NCBI RefSeq assembly: GCF_019511345.1
Contig: NZ_JAEUAK010000017.1
Span: forward strand, 45,027 to 109,026
From: Rhizobium mesosinicum
Lineage (GTDB): Bacteria > Pseudomonadota > Alphaproteobacteria > Rhizobiales > Rhizobiaceae
DNA length: 64,000 bases
Direction: 5' to 3'
The notes beneath the pieces were generated by a model that did not search any database, had not been told where the DNA came from, and saw only the letters and a list, made by a program, of their open reading frames with translations. Shown here in pieces: positions 17,327 through 26,531 of the stretch (position 1 is the stretch's first letter; every line of letters starts with the position of its first letter). The position numbers were made by a program, and so were the translations under genes.

Positions 17327-18517
17327 TTATCCTTTCCAACCGTCCAAATAGACGACCTTTTCCACCCCGACGAAACGCGCCAGGCGTTCGAGCTCGGCTT
17401 CGAGCTTTTCGAACCGCCCTGCAGATGCCTTGACGCGCGGCTCCAGCCATAGCCTTTTGACATCCAGCGTACCCTTCTTGCGGTCGGCCTTCATGTCGAT
17501 GCGGCCTATGAGCCTGTCGCCTTCCAGGAGCGGGAAGACATAATAACCATATTCGCGCTTCGGCTCCGGCACGAAGACTTCGATACGATAGAAGAAACCG
17601 AAAAGACGTTCTGTCCTGTTTCTGTCGCGAATCATCGGATCAAACGGGCTGAGCACCCGGATTCGCGACGGCGCTTCGGGAAAAGTATCCATCGCGCCGA
17701 AAAAATTCGCGAAAGCCCATGAGGTACGCGGCTTGCCGCCAAGCGCAGGTTCGATCATCACTTCGATCAGTTCATCTCTGTTTTCGGCAACCCAGCTCTT
17801 GGCTTCGTCCGGCGACAGCAGATCCCAGAAGGCGGCAATTTCGCCATGTGTGGCAAAGCCCAGACGAGTGAGCGCACTGCGGCAGGCCCAGTCGACGAAT
17901 TCCTCGCGGCTCACCTCCGGCTCGCGGAATTCGGCGGGAATGACGCGCTCGACGAGATCGTAGATCTTCTGAAAGTTAGAGCGGCCGGCTATCGCGAATT
18001 TGCCGGTGCGCCAAAAATATTCGAGCGCCGTCTTGTTCGGATGCCAATTCCACCAGCCGCCGGAAACGTGGCCATCCGCCTTCATATCGCGCGCCAGGAT
18101 CGCCCCGCCCTTAACCACACGATCATAGGTCTCCTCGAAGGAGGCTTCGAAACCCTCGCCGCGCCATTTGCGCCAGCGCTCGACAATTGCCTTTTCCTCG
18201 TCGAGGAACTTGTGCTTCCAGTATTTGAAGAAGGCGCTCGGCACGATGGAGGCATCATGCGTCCAGTGTTCGAAGAGCGTACCGTCCTTTTCCAGAAGCG
18301 CGGTCAGGTGTTCGCGCCGGTATGTTTGGTTGCGGGAAAAAAGGATCTGATGATGGGCGCGCTCCACCGTCTGGATGCTGTCTACCTGCACGAATCCGAG
18401 ATCGTGGATGAGGTCCAGCAGGCCGGCTTTGGTCAGCGCGCGGTTTGGCGGGGCGCTCAGCCCCTGCTTGGCGAGAAAGATACGGCGGGCATCGGAATTG
18501 GAGAGCAGATTCGTCAT
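17327..18517 (-). CDS. YcaQ/AlkX-like winged-helix DNA glycosylase family protein
   Basis: This 396-residue protein belongs to the HTH_42 family, whose studied members (E. coli YcaQ/AlkX, Streptomyces AlkZ) unhook interstrand DNA crosslinks and bulky alkylated bases. The signature Q-x-D/Q appears as FVQVDSIQ near residue 42, with the following VERAHHQILFSRN and LFEHWTHDASIVP blocks. The RVLSPFDPMIRDRNRTERLFGFFYRIEVF block is the typical C-terminal half. It lies alone, convergent with ribB and divergent from bioM. Confidence 0.88.
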   Translation of the reverse strand: MTNLLSNSDARRIFLAKQGLSAPPNRALTKAGLLDLIHDLGFVQVDSIQTVERAHHQILFSRNQTYRREHLTALLEKDGTLFEHWTHDASIVPSAFFKYWKHKFLDEEKAIVERWRKWRGEGFEASFEETYDRVVKGGAILARDMKADGHVSGGWWNWHPNKTALEYFWRTGKFAIAGRSNFQKIYDLVERVIPAEFREPEVSREEFVDWACRSALTRLGFATHGEIAAFWDLLSPDEAKSWVAENRDELIEVMIEPALGGKPRTSWAFANFFGAMDTFPEAPSRIRVLSPFDPMIRDRNRTERLFGFFYRIEVFVPEPKREYGYYVFPLLEGDRLIGRIDMKADRKKGTLDVKRLWLEPRVKASAGRFEKLEAELERLARFVGVEKVVYLDGWKG

Positions 18518-18607
18518 GTCGCCATCATAGCGCGGAAAATCTTCCTAGCCACCCGATACCATATTCCCACCGATCTGATTTTGATCCTTTATCGCACGGC
18601 CGCAGCC

Positions 18608-18617
18608 TTATAGAAGC
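18608..18617. promoter_or_regulatory. Weak BioR-box-like sequence before bioM
   Basis: TTATAGAAGC lies 27 bases before the bioM start. It agrees with the first seven bases of the palindrome TTATAGATAA, which I recall as the binding site of BioR, the GntR-type biotin repressor of alphaproteobacteria. The second half is not conserved, so this may be coincidence. Confidence 0.25.
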
Positions 18618-18643
18618 AGGAACTCAAACAAGGGGACCCATAC

Positions 18644-19318
18644 TTGGATATTCGTTTCGAGAGCGCGGGCGCCAGTTTCGGAGCAAGGGTCGCAGTGGAG
18701 CCGCTCACATTGTCTCTCACCGAAAACCGCCTCGGCGTCATCGGCCTCAACGGTTCGGGCAAGACGACCTTCGCGCGGATGATCAACGGGCTGACCAAAC
18801 CCACCACCGGCAAGGTCACCGTCAACGGGCGAGACACGCGCGACGAGAAGACGGCGCTGGCCGATGTCGGCTTCATCTTCCAGTCGCCGCAGAACCAGAT
18901 CATCCTGCCGATCGTCAGGGACGACATCGCTTTCGGGCTGAAGGGCCGTGGCTTCACCAAGGCGGAGATCGATCGAAAGGTCGAGATGGTGCTAACCCGC
19001 TTCAATGCCGGGGAACTCGCCACTCGCCGTGCGCATGAGCTTTCGGGTGGCGAGCTCCAGATCGCGGCGCTCTGCTCCGTGCTGGCGACCGGTCCCAATA
19101 TCCTTATCCTCGACGAACCGACAAATCAGCTCGACCTGCGCAACCGCGCGCTGGTGCAGAAGATCATCGACGGGCTCGAAGAAAATGTCGTCGTCATCAC
19201 CCATGATCTCGAATTGATTTCAGGTTTCGAGCGAGTGCTGCTGTTCCACGAAGGCAAGCTGGCGGCCGATGCGCCGGCAGCAGAAGCGATCGCCCACTAC
19301 AGGGAGCTTGCGGCCTGA
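18644..19318 (+). CDS. bioM: Biotin ECF transporter ATPase BioM
   Basis: This 224-residue ABC ATPase energises biotin uptake with BioN and BioY. Walker A is GLNGSGKTT, the Q-loop FIFQSPQNQI carries the typical double Q of energy-coupling-factor ATPases, the signature is LSGGE, Walker B is ILILDEPTNQLD and the switch is ITHD. Unlike general ECF modules with two ATPases, the BioMNY type uses one. The start is TTG at 18644, eight bases after AGGGG; no ATG gives a family-like N-terminus. The stop TGA overlaps the bioN ATG by one base, implying translational coupling. Confidence 0.95.
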   Translation: MDIRFESAGASFGARVAVEPLTLSLTENRLGVIGLNGSGKTTFARMINGLTKPTTGKVTVNGRDTRDEKTALADVGFIFQSPQNQIILPIVRDDIAFGLKGRGFTKAEIDRKVEMVLTRFNAGELATRRAHELSGGELQIAALCSVLATGPNILILDEPTNQLDLRNRALVQKIIDGLEENVVVITHDLELISGFERVLLFHEGKLAADAPAAEAIAHYRELAA

Positions 19319-19926
19319 TGCAATCGCTTTATGTCGAAGGCAACAGCGCCCTGCACCGGCTTTCGCCTCGGGTAAAGGTCCTTTCGCTCTTCCTGCTCGG
19401 CCTAGTGCTGTTCATCAGCAGCAATATCCCGCTGCTCGCAGTCGTCATGCTGCTGACCGTGCTCGCCTATCGCAGCGTCGGCATGCCGATGAAGGAATCA
19501 GCCGCTCGGCTGAAACCGATCTTCCTGACAATCGCGTTCGTGGCGCTTATCACCTTTATTGTTAATCCGTGGCATCAAGCTTTGGCAACGTTGCTACGGC
19601 TGACCGCGCTGATGCTGTTTGCCGCCGCCGTGACGGCCACAACGACGATCGCCCAGTTCATGGACGAGATAACGACGCTTGTGCGGCCAGTGGAACGCAT
19701 CGGCTGGGTGAACGCCACTGATGTTGGTTTGGCGGTCGGTCTCGTGCTGCGTTTCGTGCCCGAGATCATTGCCCGCTACCATGCGATCAGCGAGGCACAT
19801 GCTGCCCGCGGTCTGAAAGTGCGACCGACGACGATCCTTACCCCGCTCATCATTTTAACACTAAGGGATGCGGATAATGTTGCTGCGGCAATTGACGCGC
19901 GCGGCATTCGACGGCATGTCAGTTAA
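19318..19926 (+). CDS. bioN: Biotin ECF transporter transmembrane protein BioN
   Basis: This 202-residue T component carries several hydrophobic helices (SLFLLGLVLFISSNIPLLAVVML; LTALMLFAAAVTATT). The coupling signature VALITFIVNP lies mid-protein, and the EAHAARG motif near residue 160 is the A-x-x-A-R-G sequence that contacts the ATPase. It overlaps bioM by one base and bioY begins 23 bases after its stop. Confidence 0.94.
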   Translation: MQSLYVEGNSALHRLSPRVKVLSLFLLGLVLFISSNIPLLAVVMLLTVLAYRSVGMPMKESAARLKPIFLTIAFVALITFIVNPWHQALATLLRLTALMLFAAAVTATTTIAQFMDEITTLVRPVERIGWVNATDVGLAVGLVLRFVPEIIARYHAISEAHAARGLKVRPTTILTPLIILTLRDADNVAAAIDARGIRRHVS

Positions 19927-19949
19927 CGTTTTGTGAATTGGAGATCACG

Positions 19950-20513
19950 ATGAGCACGCGAGACCTCGTTCTTACCGCTCTTTTCGCCGCGATCATTGTG
20001 GCCCTCGGCCTGCTGCCGCCTATTTATGTCGGTATTGTCGCAGTTCCAATTACGGCACAATCGCTCGGCGTGATGATGGCAGGCGTCGTCCTTGGCGCGA
20101 AACGTGGCTCTATTGCAGTGCTTATTGTAATTGCGCTTGTCGCAATGAACCTACCAGTGCTTTCGGGTGGCCGCGGCGGAATGACGGCCCTTGTCGCTCC
20201 TACCTCAGGTTTCCTATATGGCTGGGTGGTCGCTGCTTTTGTTACAGGCTTCCTCAGCGAGCGGCTGGTCAACGCCGGACAGTCAAGCCTCGTGCAGACG
20301 GTGAGCTTTTTCCTTGCTGCCGTCATCGGCGGCATCTTCGTGCTCTATCCATTTGGCATTGTCTTTGCGGCTATCGTGGCCGATGTCACCTTGCAGAAGG
20401 CCTTCCTCGGCAGCCTTTTCTACATCCCTGGGGATGTCATCAAGGCCTTCGTAGCGGCTCTTGTTGGCCGGGCTGTTATGGTCGGCTACCCGTTGCTGCC
20501 GGTTCGCGCCTAA
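19950..20513 (+). CDS. bioY: Biotin substrate-binding membrane protein BioY
   Basis: This 187-residue S component binds biotin in the membrane. About six helices are visible, with the family blocks ITAQSLGVMMAGVVLGAKRG, LPVLSGGRGGMTALVAPTSGFLYGW and FYIPGDVIKAFVAALVG. The ATG at 19950 has TTGGAGATCACG upstream; the frame opening four codons earlier lacks a site. Its last four bases overlap the end of the convergent thioesterase gene. Together with bioMN it lets the cell take up biotin. Confidence 0.95.
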   Translation: MSTRDLVLTALFAAIIVALGLLPPIYVGIVAVPITAQSLGVMMAGVVLGAKRGSIAVLIVIALVAMNLPVLSGGRGGMTALVAPTSGFLYGWVVAAFVTGFLSERLVNAGQSSLVQTVSFFLAAVIGGIFVLYPFGIVFAAIVADVTLQKAFLGSLFYIPGDVIKAFVAALVGRAVMVGYPLLPVRA

Positions 20514-20911
20514 TCCAGAAAGCCGTATAGCCAGTCGCGCGTCTCTTCGGGAAGCGCGGCCGGCGAGCCGTCCTCACGGCTGCGTGCCTGCCAGGTGATC
20601 TCAACCTCGGCGGCACGCTCGTCTTCGATCTCGGCAGCGATAAGGAAGCCGATGGAACGGACACCGATCTTATCGACACCGGCCGTGAAGGTTACCGTCT
20701 CGTGATAGTGCAGTGGCCGGTGAAGGATGCAAGACACCTTGGCGGGAGTATAAACAGGCTCGTCCTCCACGCGTGGTCTCAATGACCAGAAACCTGCAAG
20801 TACGGATTCCGCATAGGAAATATAGGAGGCCAGAAACATCTGGCCGTTCATATCCACATCGCGAAACGGTATGCGCAATTCCACCACGTCCGGGCGGTTT
20901 GTCTTACTCAT
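20510..20911 (-). CDS. Hotdog-fold acyl-CoA thioesterase family protein
   Basis: This 133-residue protein is of the 4-hydroxybenzoyl-CoA thioesterase type. The N-terminal IPFRDVDMNGQMFLASYISYAE is the catalytic Asp/helix region (D-x-D-x-x-G), and CILHRPLHYHETVTFTAGVDKIG is the central strand set. It likely hydrolyses an acyl- or aryl-CoA; the substrate is unknown. It ends tail-to-tail with bioY in a four-base overlap and is divergent from the histone-deacetylase-like gene. Confidence 0.85.
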   Translation of the reverse strand: MSKTNRPDVVELRIPFRDVDMNGQMFLASYISYAESVLAGFWSLRPRVEDEPVYTPAKVSCILHRPLHYHETVTFTAGVDKIGVRSIGFLIAAEIEDERAAEVEITWQARSREDGSPAALPEETRDWLYGFLD

Positions 20912-21097
20912 TTACAGGTCTGCCTTGCAGGTTATCACTGCGACCCTAGCACGGGGTCCGGCGAAGTAAACGAAACAATTAAATTAGCGTAAACGCGGGC
21001 ACACGGCTCTTAACTGCGGCGATGCGGCTTGTTGAAATCGGCAGGCAGCGCCCCATCTGCTGTGGATCATGACATATACGACCGATAGAGTGCCGGC

Positions 21098-22033
21098 ATG
21101 AGCACCCGTCTTTACGAACATCCCATCTTTCTTGAGCACGTGACGCCGTCAGGCCATCCCGAGCGCTCCGACCGCATCCGTGCGCTCAATGTGGCGCTGG
21201 AGCATCCGAATTTCGAACGTCTCGACCGAAAGGAAGCCCCGCAGGCGAATGAAGATGCGGTGCTGCTTGCTCATCCGGAAGAGCATCTGATCGCCGTCAT
21301 GCGGCAGATTCCGGAAGAGGAAGACAAGATCAACCAACTCGAGGCCGATACTTACGCAAGCCAGAAGAGCTTTCAGGCCGCGCTGACAGGCATCGGCGGA
21401 GCGATGGCTGCCGTCGACGATGTATTCCGAGGCAAGGCGGACAATGCGTTTGTCGCAGCCCGCCCGCCAGGACATCACGCCGAGAAAATGACGGCCATGG
21501 GCTTCTGTTTCTTCAACAATGCAGCGATCGCTGCCCGCCACGCACAGAAGGCTCATGGTGCCGAGCGTGTGGCCATCGTCGACTGGGACGTGCACCACGG
21601 CAACGGCACTCAAGATATTTTCTGGGACGATCCCTCCGTTCTCTTCTGTTCCACCCACCAAATGCCGCTTTATCCCGGTACGGGCGCCAAGGACGAGAAC
21701 GGCGTGCATGGCACGATCGTCAATGCACCGCTTTCGCCCAATGTGGGCAGCGACCATTTTCGCGAGGCCTTTAAGTCGCGCGTGCTGCCGGCGCTTACCG
21801 ATTTCCGGCCCGACCTCATCATCATTTCGGCCGGTTTCGACGCGCATCACCGCGATCCGCTGGCGCAGATCAACCTGACGGGCGAGGATTTCGACTGGGC
21901 AACGGGGCGGCTTCTGGAGGTTGCCGACCGCAGCGCCGATAACCGGGTCGTCAGCCTGCTCGAAGGCGGTTATGATCTGGAAGGACTCGCCGAGTCGGCG
22001 GGCATGCATATTCTGAGAATGATGAAGGGTTGA
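21098..22033 (+). CDS. Histone deacetylase-like amidohydrolase
   Basis: This 311-residue zinc hydrolase is of the arginase/deacetylase fold. The active-site blocks are clear: RPPGHHAE (His pair), GFCFFNNAAIAA, VDWDVHHGNGTQDIF (zinc Asp and His), YPGTG, SAGFDAHHRDPL (second zinc Asp) and SLLEGGYD. Bacterial members deacetylate acetylpolyamines or acetylated proteins, or act on other amides. It is followed two bases later by xseB, a conserved pairing in Rhizobiales as I recall. No signal peptide. Confidence 0.93.
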   Translation: MSTRLYEHPIFLEHVTPSGHPERSDRIRALNVALEHPNFERLDRKEAPQANEDAVLLAHPEEHLIAVMRQIPEEEDKINQLEADTYASQKSFQAALTGIGGAMAAVDDVFRGKADNAFVAARPPGHHAEKMTAMGFCFFNNAAIAARHAQKAHGAERVAIVDWDVHHGNGTQDIFWDDPSVLFCSTHQMPLYPGTGAKDENGVHGTIVNAPLSPNVGSDHFREAFKSRVLPALTDFRPDLIIISAGFDAHHRDPLAQINLTGEDFDWATGRLLEVADRSADNRVVSLLEGGYDLEGLAESAGMHILRMMKG

Positions 22034-22035
22034 GA

Positions 22036-22287
22036 ATGACTGACAGCGCCAAGCCGGAGGTTTCCGGCCTTTCCTTCGAAAAGGCAGTGGCCGAACTCGA
22101 AAGCATCGTTGCGCGCCTGGAGCGTGGCGACGTGGCGCTGGATGAATCCATCGAGATCTACGAGCGCGGCGAAGCCCTGAAGAAGCATTGCGAAACGCTG
22201 CTTTCTGCTGCCGAAAACCGCATCGAGAAGATCCGCCTCGACCGCGCCGGCAAACCGCAGGGCGTGGAGCCGCTCGACGGCGCTTGA
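22036..22287 (+). CDS. xseB: Exodeoxyribonuclease VII small subunit
   Basis: This 83-residue protein has the XseB signature LSFEKAVAELESIVARLERGDVALDESIEIYERGEALKKHC, a two-helix coiled unit. It assembles in several copies with XseA (not in the window) to degrade single-stranded DNA. The ATG at 22036 lies two bases after the upstream stop, with GAAGGG in the end of that gene as ribosome site. Confidence 0.96.
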   Translation: MTDSAKPEVSGLSFEKAVAELESIVARLERGDVALDESIEIYERGEALKKHCETLLSAAENRIEKIRLDRAGKPQGVEPLDGA

Positions 22288-22376
22288 AGCGCGTACCGAA
22301 ACTCCCTTTCAAGCCACTTGGCGACCGGCTTCCGGCCGATCTATGATCCCTCGATAAACATCAAGGGAACAGCAAG

Positions 22377-23144
22377 ATGACGGACAGATTGAAGAGCAAG
22401 GTTGCTATTGTCTCGGGTGGTGCGACCGGCATGGGGGGTGCTGCCTCGAAACTCTTTGCGGCTGAGGGCGCGCGCGTCGCCATCATCGATCGCAATGGCG
22501 AGGCGGCAGCGAAAACCGTCGATGACATCCGCGCTGCAGGCGGCGAAGCCGATTACTGGACGGCCGACGTCTCCGAAGAAGCAGCCGTCAATGCCGCGGT
22601 CGCCGGCGTCGAGGAACGCTACGGGCCGGTGACTGTGCTTTTCAATCATGCCGGCACGATCGTCATCAAGCCGTTCCTGGAAACCACGCTGCAGGAATGG
22701 GATTGGCTGCACGCCGTCAACGTCCGCTCGATGTTCCTGATGACCAAGGCGGTGCTGCCGAAGATGATCGAAGCCGGCGGCGGATCGATCGTCTGCACCT
22801 CGTCGATCTCGGCGGTTGCCGCCACGCCGATGGAAGTGCTCTACGACACGACGAAGGGCGCGGTGCATATGTTTGCGCGTGCCATCGCCGTGGAGTTCCG
22901 GGACCGCAACATCCGCTGCAATGCCGTCTGCCCGGGCTTCATCCGCACACCGCATGGCTTGCGCGAAGTGAAGGAACTGCAGGCGCATGGCGTGGATGTC
23001 TCGGATGCGGCAATTGCCGCCCAGCAGGGCCGGATCGGCGAACCTGAGGATGTCGCCCGTGCGGCGCTCTATCTTGCCAGCGATGAATCGATCTTCGTCA
23101 ATGGGGCGCATCTTTTCGTGGATAATGGCTTCACGGCGATCTGA
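22377..23144 (+). CDS. SDR family oxidoreductase
   Basis: This 255-residue classical short-chain dehydrogenase has the nucleotide motif SGGATGMGGAAS, an acidic residue ending strand 2 (IIDRNG) that favours NAD, and an FNHAGT motif in place of NNAG. The catalytic set is S in CTSSISAVA and Y-x3-K in YDTTK, with the family CPGFIRTP and a C-terminal GAHLFVDNGFTAI. The substrate is unknown. AAGGGAACAGCAAG precedes the ATG. It lies between xseB and pirin. Confidence 0.9.
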   Translation: MTDRLKSKVAIVSGGATGMGGAASKLFAAEGARVAIIDRNGEAAAKTVDDIRAAGGEADYWTADVSEEAAVNAAVAGVEERYGPVTVLFNHAGTIVIKPFLETTLQEWDWLHAVNVRSMFLMTKAVLPKMIEAGGGSIVCTSSISAVAATPMEVLYDTTKGAVHMFARAIAVEFRDRNIRCNAVCPGFIRTPHGLREVKELQAHGVDVSDAAIAAQQGRIGEPEDVARAALYLASDESIFVNGAHLFVDNGFTAI

Positions 23145-23234
23145 GCGCTTCGCCGCTATCTGACAAACTGACCCTTTCGCCACAGGCCAGCAGACGTTAT
23201 CTGTGGCTCCAGGCCTTTGTGATCGGAGTGCGTC

Positions 23235-24158
23235 ATGTCCTTCTTCCCTGGTAAAGATCCCCTCCCCGGCGATGCCTTCGCCTGTGACGCGATCGAGAAC
23301 CTCATTATTCCGCGCACCAGCGATATCGGCGGCTTCCAGGTCCGCCGCGCCCTGCCGACGCGGCAGCGCCGGCTCGTGGGGCCGTTCATCTTCTTCGACC
23401 GCATGGGGCCGGCGATCCTGAAGCCGGACGAGGCGCTGGATGTGAAGCCGCATCCGCATATCGGGCTTTCGACAGTCACCTATCTCTTCGACGGGGAAAT
23501 CCGCCATCGCGACAGTCTCGGCACGGAAAAGGTCATCCGTCCCGGTGACATCAACCTGATGACTGCCGGTCGCGGCATCGTGCATTCCGAGCGCACGCCG
23601 GACAATCTGCGCGGCCATCCGCTCTCCATGTCGGGCCTGCAGACATGGCTGGCACTGCCCGATGACAAGGAAGAGATCGCTCCGTCCTTCGCCCATACCG
23701 AAAAGACCGACATGCCGCTCATCGACGATGGCGGAGTGACTGGTCGCGTCGTTATCGGCTCGTTCGAAGGGCTGACCTCGCCGGTCAAAGCCTTCACCGA
23801 TACGCTCTACGCCGATATTTCCCTCCAGCCGGGTTCGAAATTTCCCTTCGGCGCAGCCCATGAGGAGCGTGCCGTCTACGTGCTTGCGGGCGAAGTCGTC
23901 ATTGCCGGCGACCGGTTCGCTGCAGACCAGCTTCTCGTCTTCCGGCCAGGCGATGCGATCACACTGGAAGCGGGTGTCGAGGGCTGTCATCTGATGCTGT
24001 TCGGGGGTGCTGCACTCAATTCGAAACGCTACATATGGTGGAATTTCGTGTCTTCCTCGAAAGAGCGGATCGAGAAAGCCAAGGAGGAGTGGCGCACCGG
24101 CCGCTTCGATATCGTTCCCGGTGACGAAGAGGAATTCGTGCCTTTGCCGGAGGGCTGA
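23235..24158 (+). CDS. Pirin family bicupin
   Basis: This 307-residue protein carries the pirin N-terminal cupin with metal-binding histidines in VKPHPHIGLSTVTYLF and GIVHSERTP, and the long QTWLALPDDKEE block. The second half (YADISLQPGSKFPF) forms the C-terminal cupin. Bacterial pirins have been linked to quercetin dioxygenase activity and metabolic regulation, but no single function is general. It stands upstream of dxs with about 100 bases between. Confidence 0.92.
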   Translation: MSFFPGKDPLPGDAFACDAIENLIIPRTSDIGGFQVRRALPTRQRRLVGPFIFFDRMGPAILKPDEALDVKPHPHIGLSTVTYLFDGEIRHRDSLGTEKVIRPGDINLMTAGRGIVHSERTPDNLRGHPLSMSGLQTWLALPDDKEEIAPSFAHTEKTDMPLIDDGGVTGRVVIGSFEGLTSPVKAFTDTLYADISLQPGSKFPFGAAHEERAVYVLAGEVVIAGDRFAADQLLVFRPGDAITLEAGVEGCHLMLFGGAALNSKRYIWWNFVSSSKERIEKAKEEWRTGRFDIVPGDEEEFVPLPEG

Positions 24159-24260
24159 AGTGCTCTAAGGTGAAAATCTTGCGGTTATGCAAATGCAGTT
24201 GTTTTGCCGCAATTCAATCGAATAAAGCAAAGCCGATCAGTCAAAGAAGAGCGCCAGCCC

Positions 24261-26177
24261 GTGACACAATCCCCGAAGACCCCGCTGCTCGATCAGGTCA
24301 CCTTTCCGGCCGACCTGCGCAAGCTCGAGGATCGCGATCTGCCACAGCTTGCACGCGAAGTGCGGGATGAGATGATCGATGCCGTTTCCCGCACCGGCGG
24401 GCATCTTGGCGCCGGTCTCGGCGTAGTGGAGCTGACGATCGCCATTCACAGCGTCTTCAATACGCCCGACGACCGGCTGATCTTCGATGTCGGTCACCAA
24501 TGTTATCCGCACAAGATCCTGACCGGGCGCCGCGACCGGATTCGGACGCTGCGCCAGGAAAACGGCCTCTCGGGCTTCACGCGCCGGGCCGAAAGCGAAT
24601 ACGACCCGTTCGGGGCTGCGCACTCCTCCACCTCGATTTCGGCCGGTCTCGGCATGGCGGTCGCTGCCGATATCGACAAGACGGACCGCCGTGTGATTGC
24701 CGTTATCGGTGACGGGGCGCTCTCGGCCGGCATGGCCTACGAGGCCCTGAACAATGCCGGCGCGCTCGACGCGCGGCTGATCGTCATCCTCAACGACAAC
24801 GACATGTCGATCGCGCCGCCGACGGGTGCTATGAGCGCCTATCTCGCCCGCCTTGCTTCCGGGCGCACTTATATGGGCTTCCGCGATTTCGGCAAGAAAC
24901 TGACGGCCTATCTCGGCAAGAATGTCGACCGCGCGATCACTCGCGCCGTCGAGCATGCCCGCGGTTACGTGACCGGCGGGACGATGTTCGAGGAGATGGG
25001 CTTCTATCATATCGGGCCGATCGACGGTCATTCCTTCGATCACCTTCTGCCGGTGCTGCGCAATGTGCGCGACAACGCCAACGGGCCGGTGTTGATCCAT
25101 GTGGTCACGCAGAAGGGCAAGGGCTATCCCCCGGCGGAAGCCGCAGCCGACAAATACCACGGCGTCAACAAGTTCGACGTCATCACCGGCGCGCAGGCGA
25201 AGGTGAAGCCGAATGCGCCGAGCTATACCAATGTTTTTGCCGAGACGCTGATCCAGGAAGCCACGCTCGACGACCGCGTCGTCGGCATCACGGCCGCCAT
25301 GCCGACTGGCACCGGCCTCGACAAGTTCGCCGAGATCTTCCCGTCACGCTGTTTCGATGTCGGTATCGCCGAACAGCATGCCGTGACCTTCGCGGCCGGT
25401 CTTGCCACCGAAGGTTTCAAGCCGTTTGCAGCGCTCTATTCCACCTTCCTGCAGCGCGCCTACGACCAGGTCGTGCATGACGTGGCGATCCAGGGCCTGC
25501 CGGTGCGCTTCCCGATCGACCGCGCCGGGTTCGTCGGCGCCGACGGGCCGACACATGCGGGTTCATTCGACACGGCCTTCCTTGCCACCCTGCCCGGCTT
25601 CGTCGTCATGGCAGCGGCAGACGAGGCGGAGTTGAAGCATATGGTGCGCACGGCGGTCGCCTATGATGCCGGCCCGATCTCGTTCCGTTATCCGCGCGGC
25701 GAAGGTATCGGCGTCGACATGCCGGAGCGTGGCCATATTCTCGAGATCGGCAAGGGCCGCATTGTCAAGGAAGGCACGAAGGTTGCGCTTCTTTCCTTCG
25801 GGACGCGGCTTGCCGACTGTCTGCTGGCGGCCGAAGATCTCGATGCCGCAGGCTTGTCCACCACCGTTGCCGATGCGCGTTTCGCAAAGCCGCTCGACCA
25901 TGCCCTGATCCGCCAGCTTGCGCGCCACCACGAAATCCTGATCACTGTAGAAGAAGGTTCCGTCGGCGGTTTCGGCAGCCAGGTCATGCAGTTCATGGCG
26001 ATGGACGGTCTTCTTGACCGCGGGCTGAAGGTGCGCACGCTCGTCATGCCCGATATATGGATGGAGCAGGCAAAGCCGGAAGCGATGATCGCCCATGCCG
26101 GACTCGACCGCGCCGGCATTGTTTCGACCGTCTTCAACGCGCTCGGACGGAGTGTTGCGGTCGGCGTGGCCGGTTAA
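24261..26177 (+). CDS. dxs: 1-deoxy-D-xylulose-5-phosphate synthase
   Basis: This 638-residue thiamine-diphosphate enzyme condenses pyruvate and glyceraldehyde 3-phosphate, the first step of the MEP isoprenoid pathway. Signature blocks: GGHLGAGLGVVELT, FDVGHQCYPHKILTGRR, the ThDP-binding GDGALSAGMAYEALNNAG with NDNDMSIAPP, FDVGIAEQHAVTFAAGLA, DRAGFVGADGPTHAG, and the C-terminal transketolase part VEEGSVGGFGS. The GTG at 24261 was chosen because AAGAAGAG lies upstream and it gives the 638 residues usual in Rhizobium; an ATG at 24204 would add 19 residues. Confidence 0.97.
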   Translation: MTQSPKTPLLDQVTFPADLRKLEDRDLPQLAREVRDEMIDAVSRTGGHLGAGLGVVELTIAIHSVFNTPDDRLIFDVGHQCYPHKILTGRRDRIRTLRQENGLSGFTRRAESEYDPFGAAHSSTSISAGLGMAVAADIDKTDRRVIAVIGDGALSAGMAYEALNNAGALDARLIVILNDNDMSIAPPTGAMSAYLARLASGRTYMGFRDFGKKLTAYLGKNVDRAITRAVEHARGYVTGGTMFEEMGFYHIGPIDGHSFDHLLPVLRNVRDNANGPVLIHVVTQKGKGYPPAEAAADKYHGVNKFDVITGAQAKVKPNAPSYTNVFAETLIQEATLDDRVVGITAAMPTGTGLDKFAEIFPSRCFDVGIAEQHAVTFAAGLATEGFKPFAALYSTFLQRAYDQVVHDVAIQGLPVRFPIDRAGFVGADGPTHAGSFDTAFLATLPGFVVMAAADEAELKHMVRTAVAYDAGPISFRYPRGEGIGVDMPERGHILEIGKGRIVKEGTKVALLSFGTRLADCLLAAEDLDAAGLSTTVADARFAKPLDHALIRQLARHHEILITVEEGSVGGFGSQVMQFMAMDGLLDRGLKVRTLVMPDIWMEQAKPEAMIAHAGLDRAGIVSTVFNALGRSVAVGVAG

Positions 26178-26202
26178 GGCAGCACGCCGGAACCGCATCT
26201 GT

Positions 26203-26529
26203 TTATTCCGGCTTGTTACCGTCACGGTAGAAGATCATGCCGCCGTGATGCAGCACGCCGTCGACGAAATCGCCATCGGCAGTGAAGCCGGTATCGTCCC
26301 AATATTCGATATGGTCGCCGGTCACTTCATAGCGCCCCTGATAGGCGCTTTTTCGTGTACCTCGCGCCTCGTCATAACGGCCGTTCGGCAGCAGTTCCTG
26401 GCGGATATGGCCGTCGCCGGTGATCCACATGCCGAGGTAGGGGTGGTTCTGCATGTTAGTTTCCTCTGAAAGAGCGGATGAGGCGGCAAGCGAAATGACC
26501 GTCCCGACAAGTAGCGAGCGGAGCGCCAT
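26203..26529 (-). CDS. Small secreted protein resembling Atu4866
   Basis: This 108-residue protein has a signal peptide (about 1-20, ending SALS). The mature part (QNHPYLGMWITGDGHIRQELLPNGRYDEARG, then a YQGRYEVTGDHIEYWDDTGFTADGDF block) matches what I recall of the Agrobacterium family Atu4866, a small beta-barrel with no assigned function. The start codon overlaps or abuts the stop of the upstream SDR gene (26532-26534), so the two form one transcription unit. Confidence 0.8.
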   Translation of the reverse strand: MALRSLLVGTVISLAASSALSEETNMQNHPYLGMWITGDGHIRQELLPNGRYDEARGTRKSAYQGRYEVTGDHIEYWDDTGFTADGDFVDGVLHHGGMIFYRDGNKPE

Positions 26530-26531
26530 GG

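Noticed and set aside
20987..20996. GCGTAAACGC short palindrome between thioesterase and histone-deacetylase-like genes
   Set aside because: Ten bases only, likely chance.
22341..23990. 549-codon minus-strand open frame
   Set aside because: It is antisense to the SDR and pirin genes, which are clear on the plus strand.
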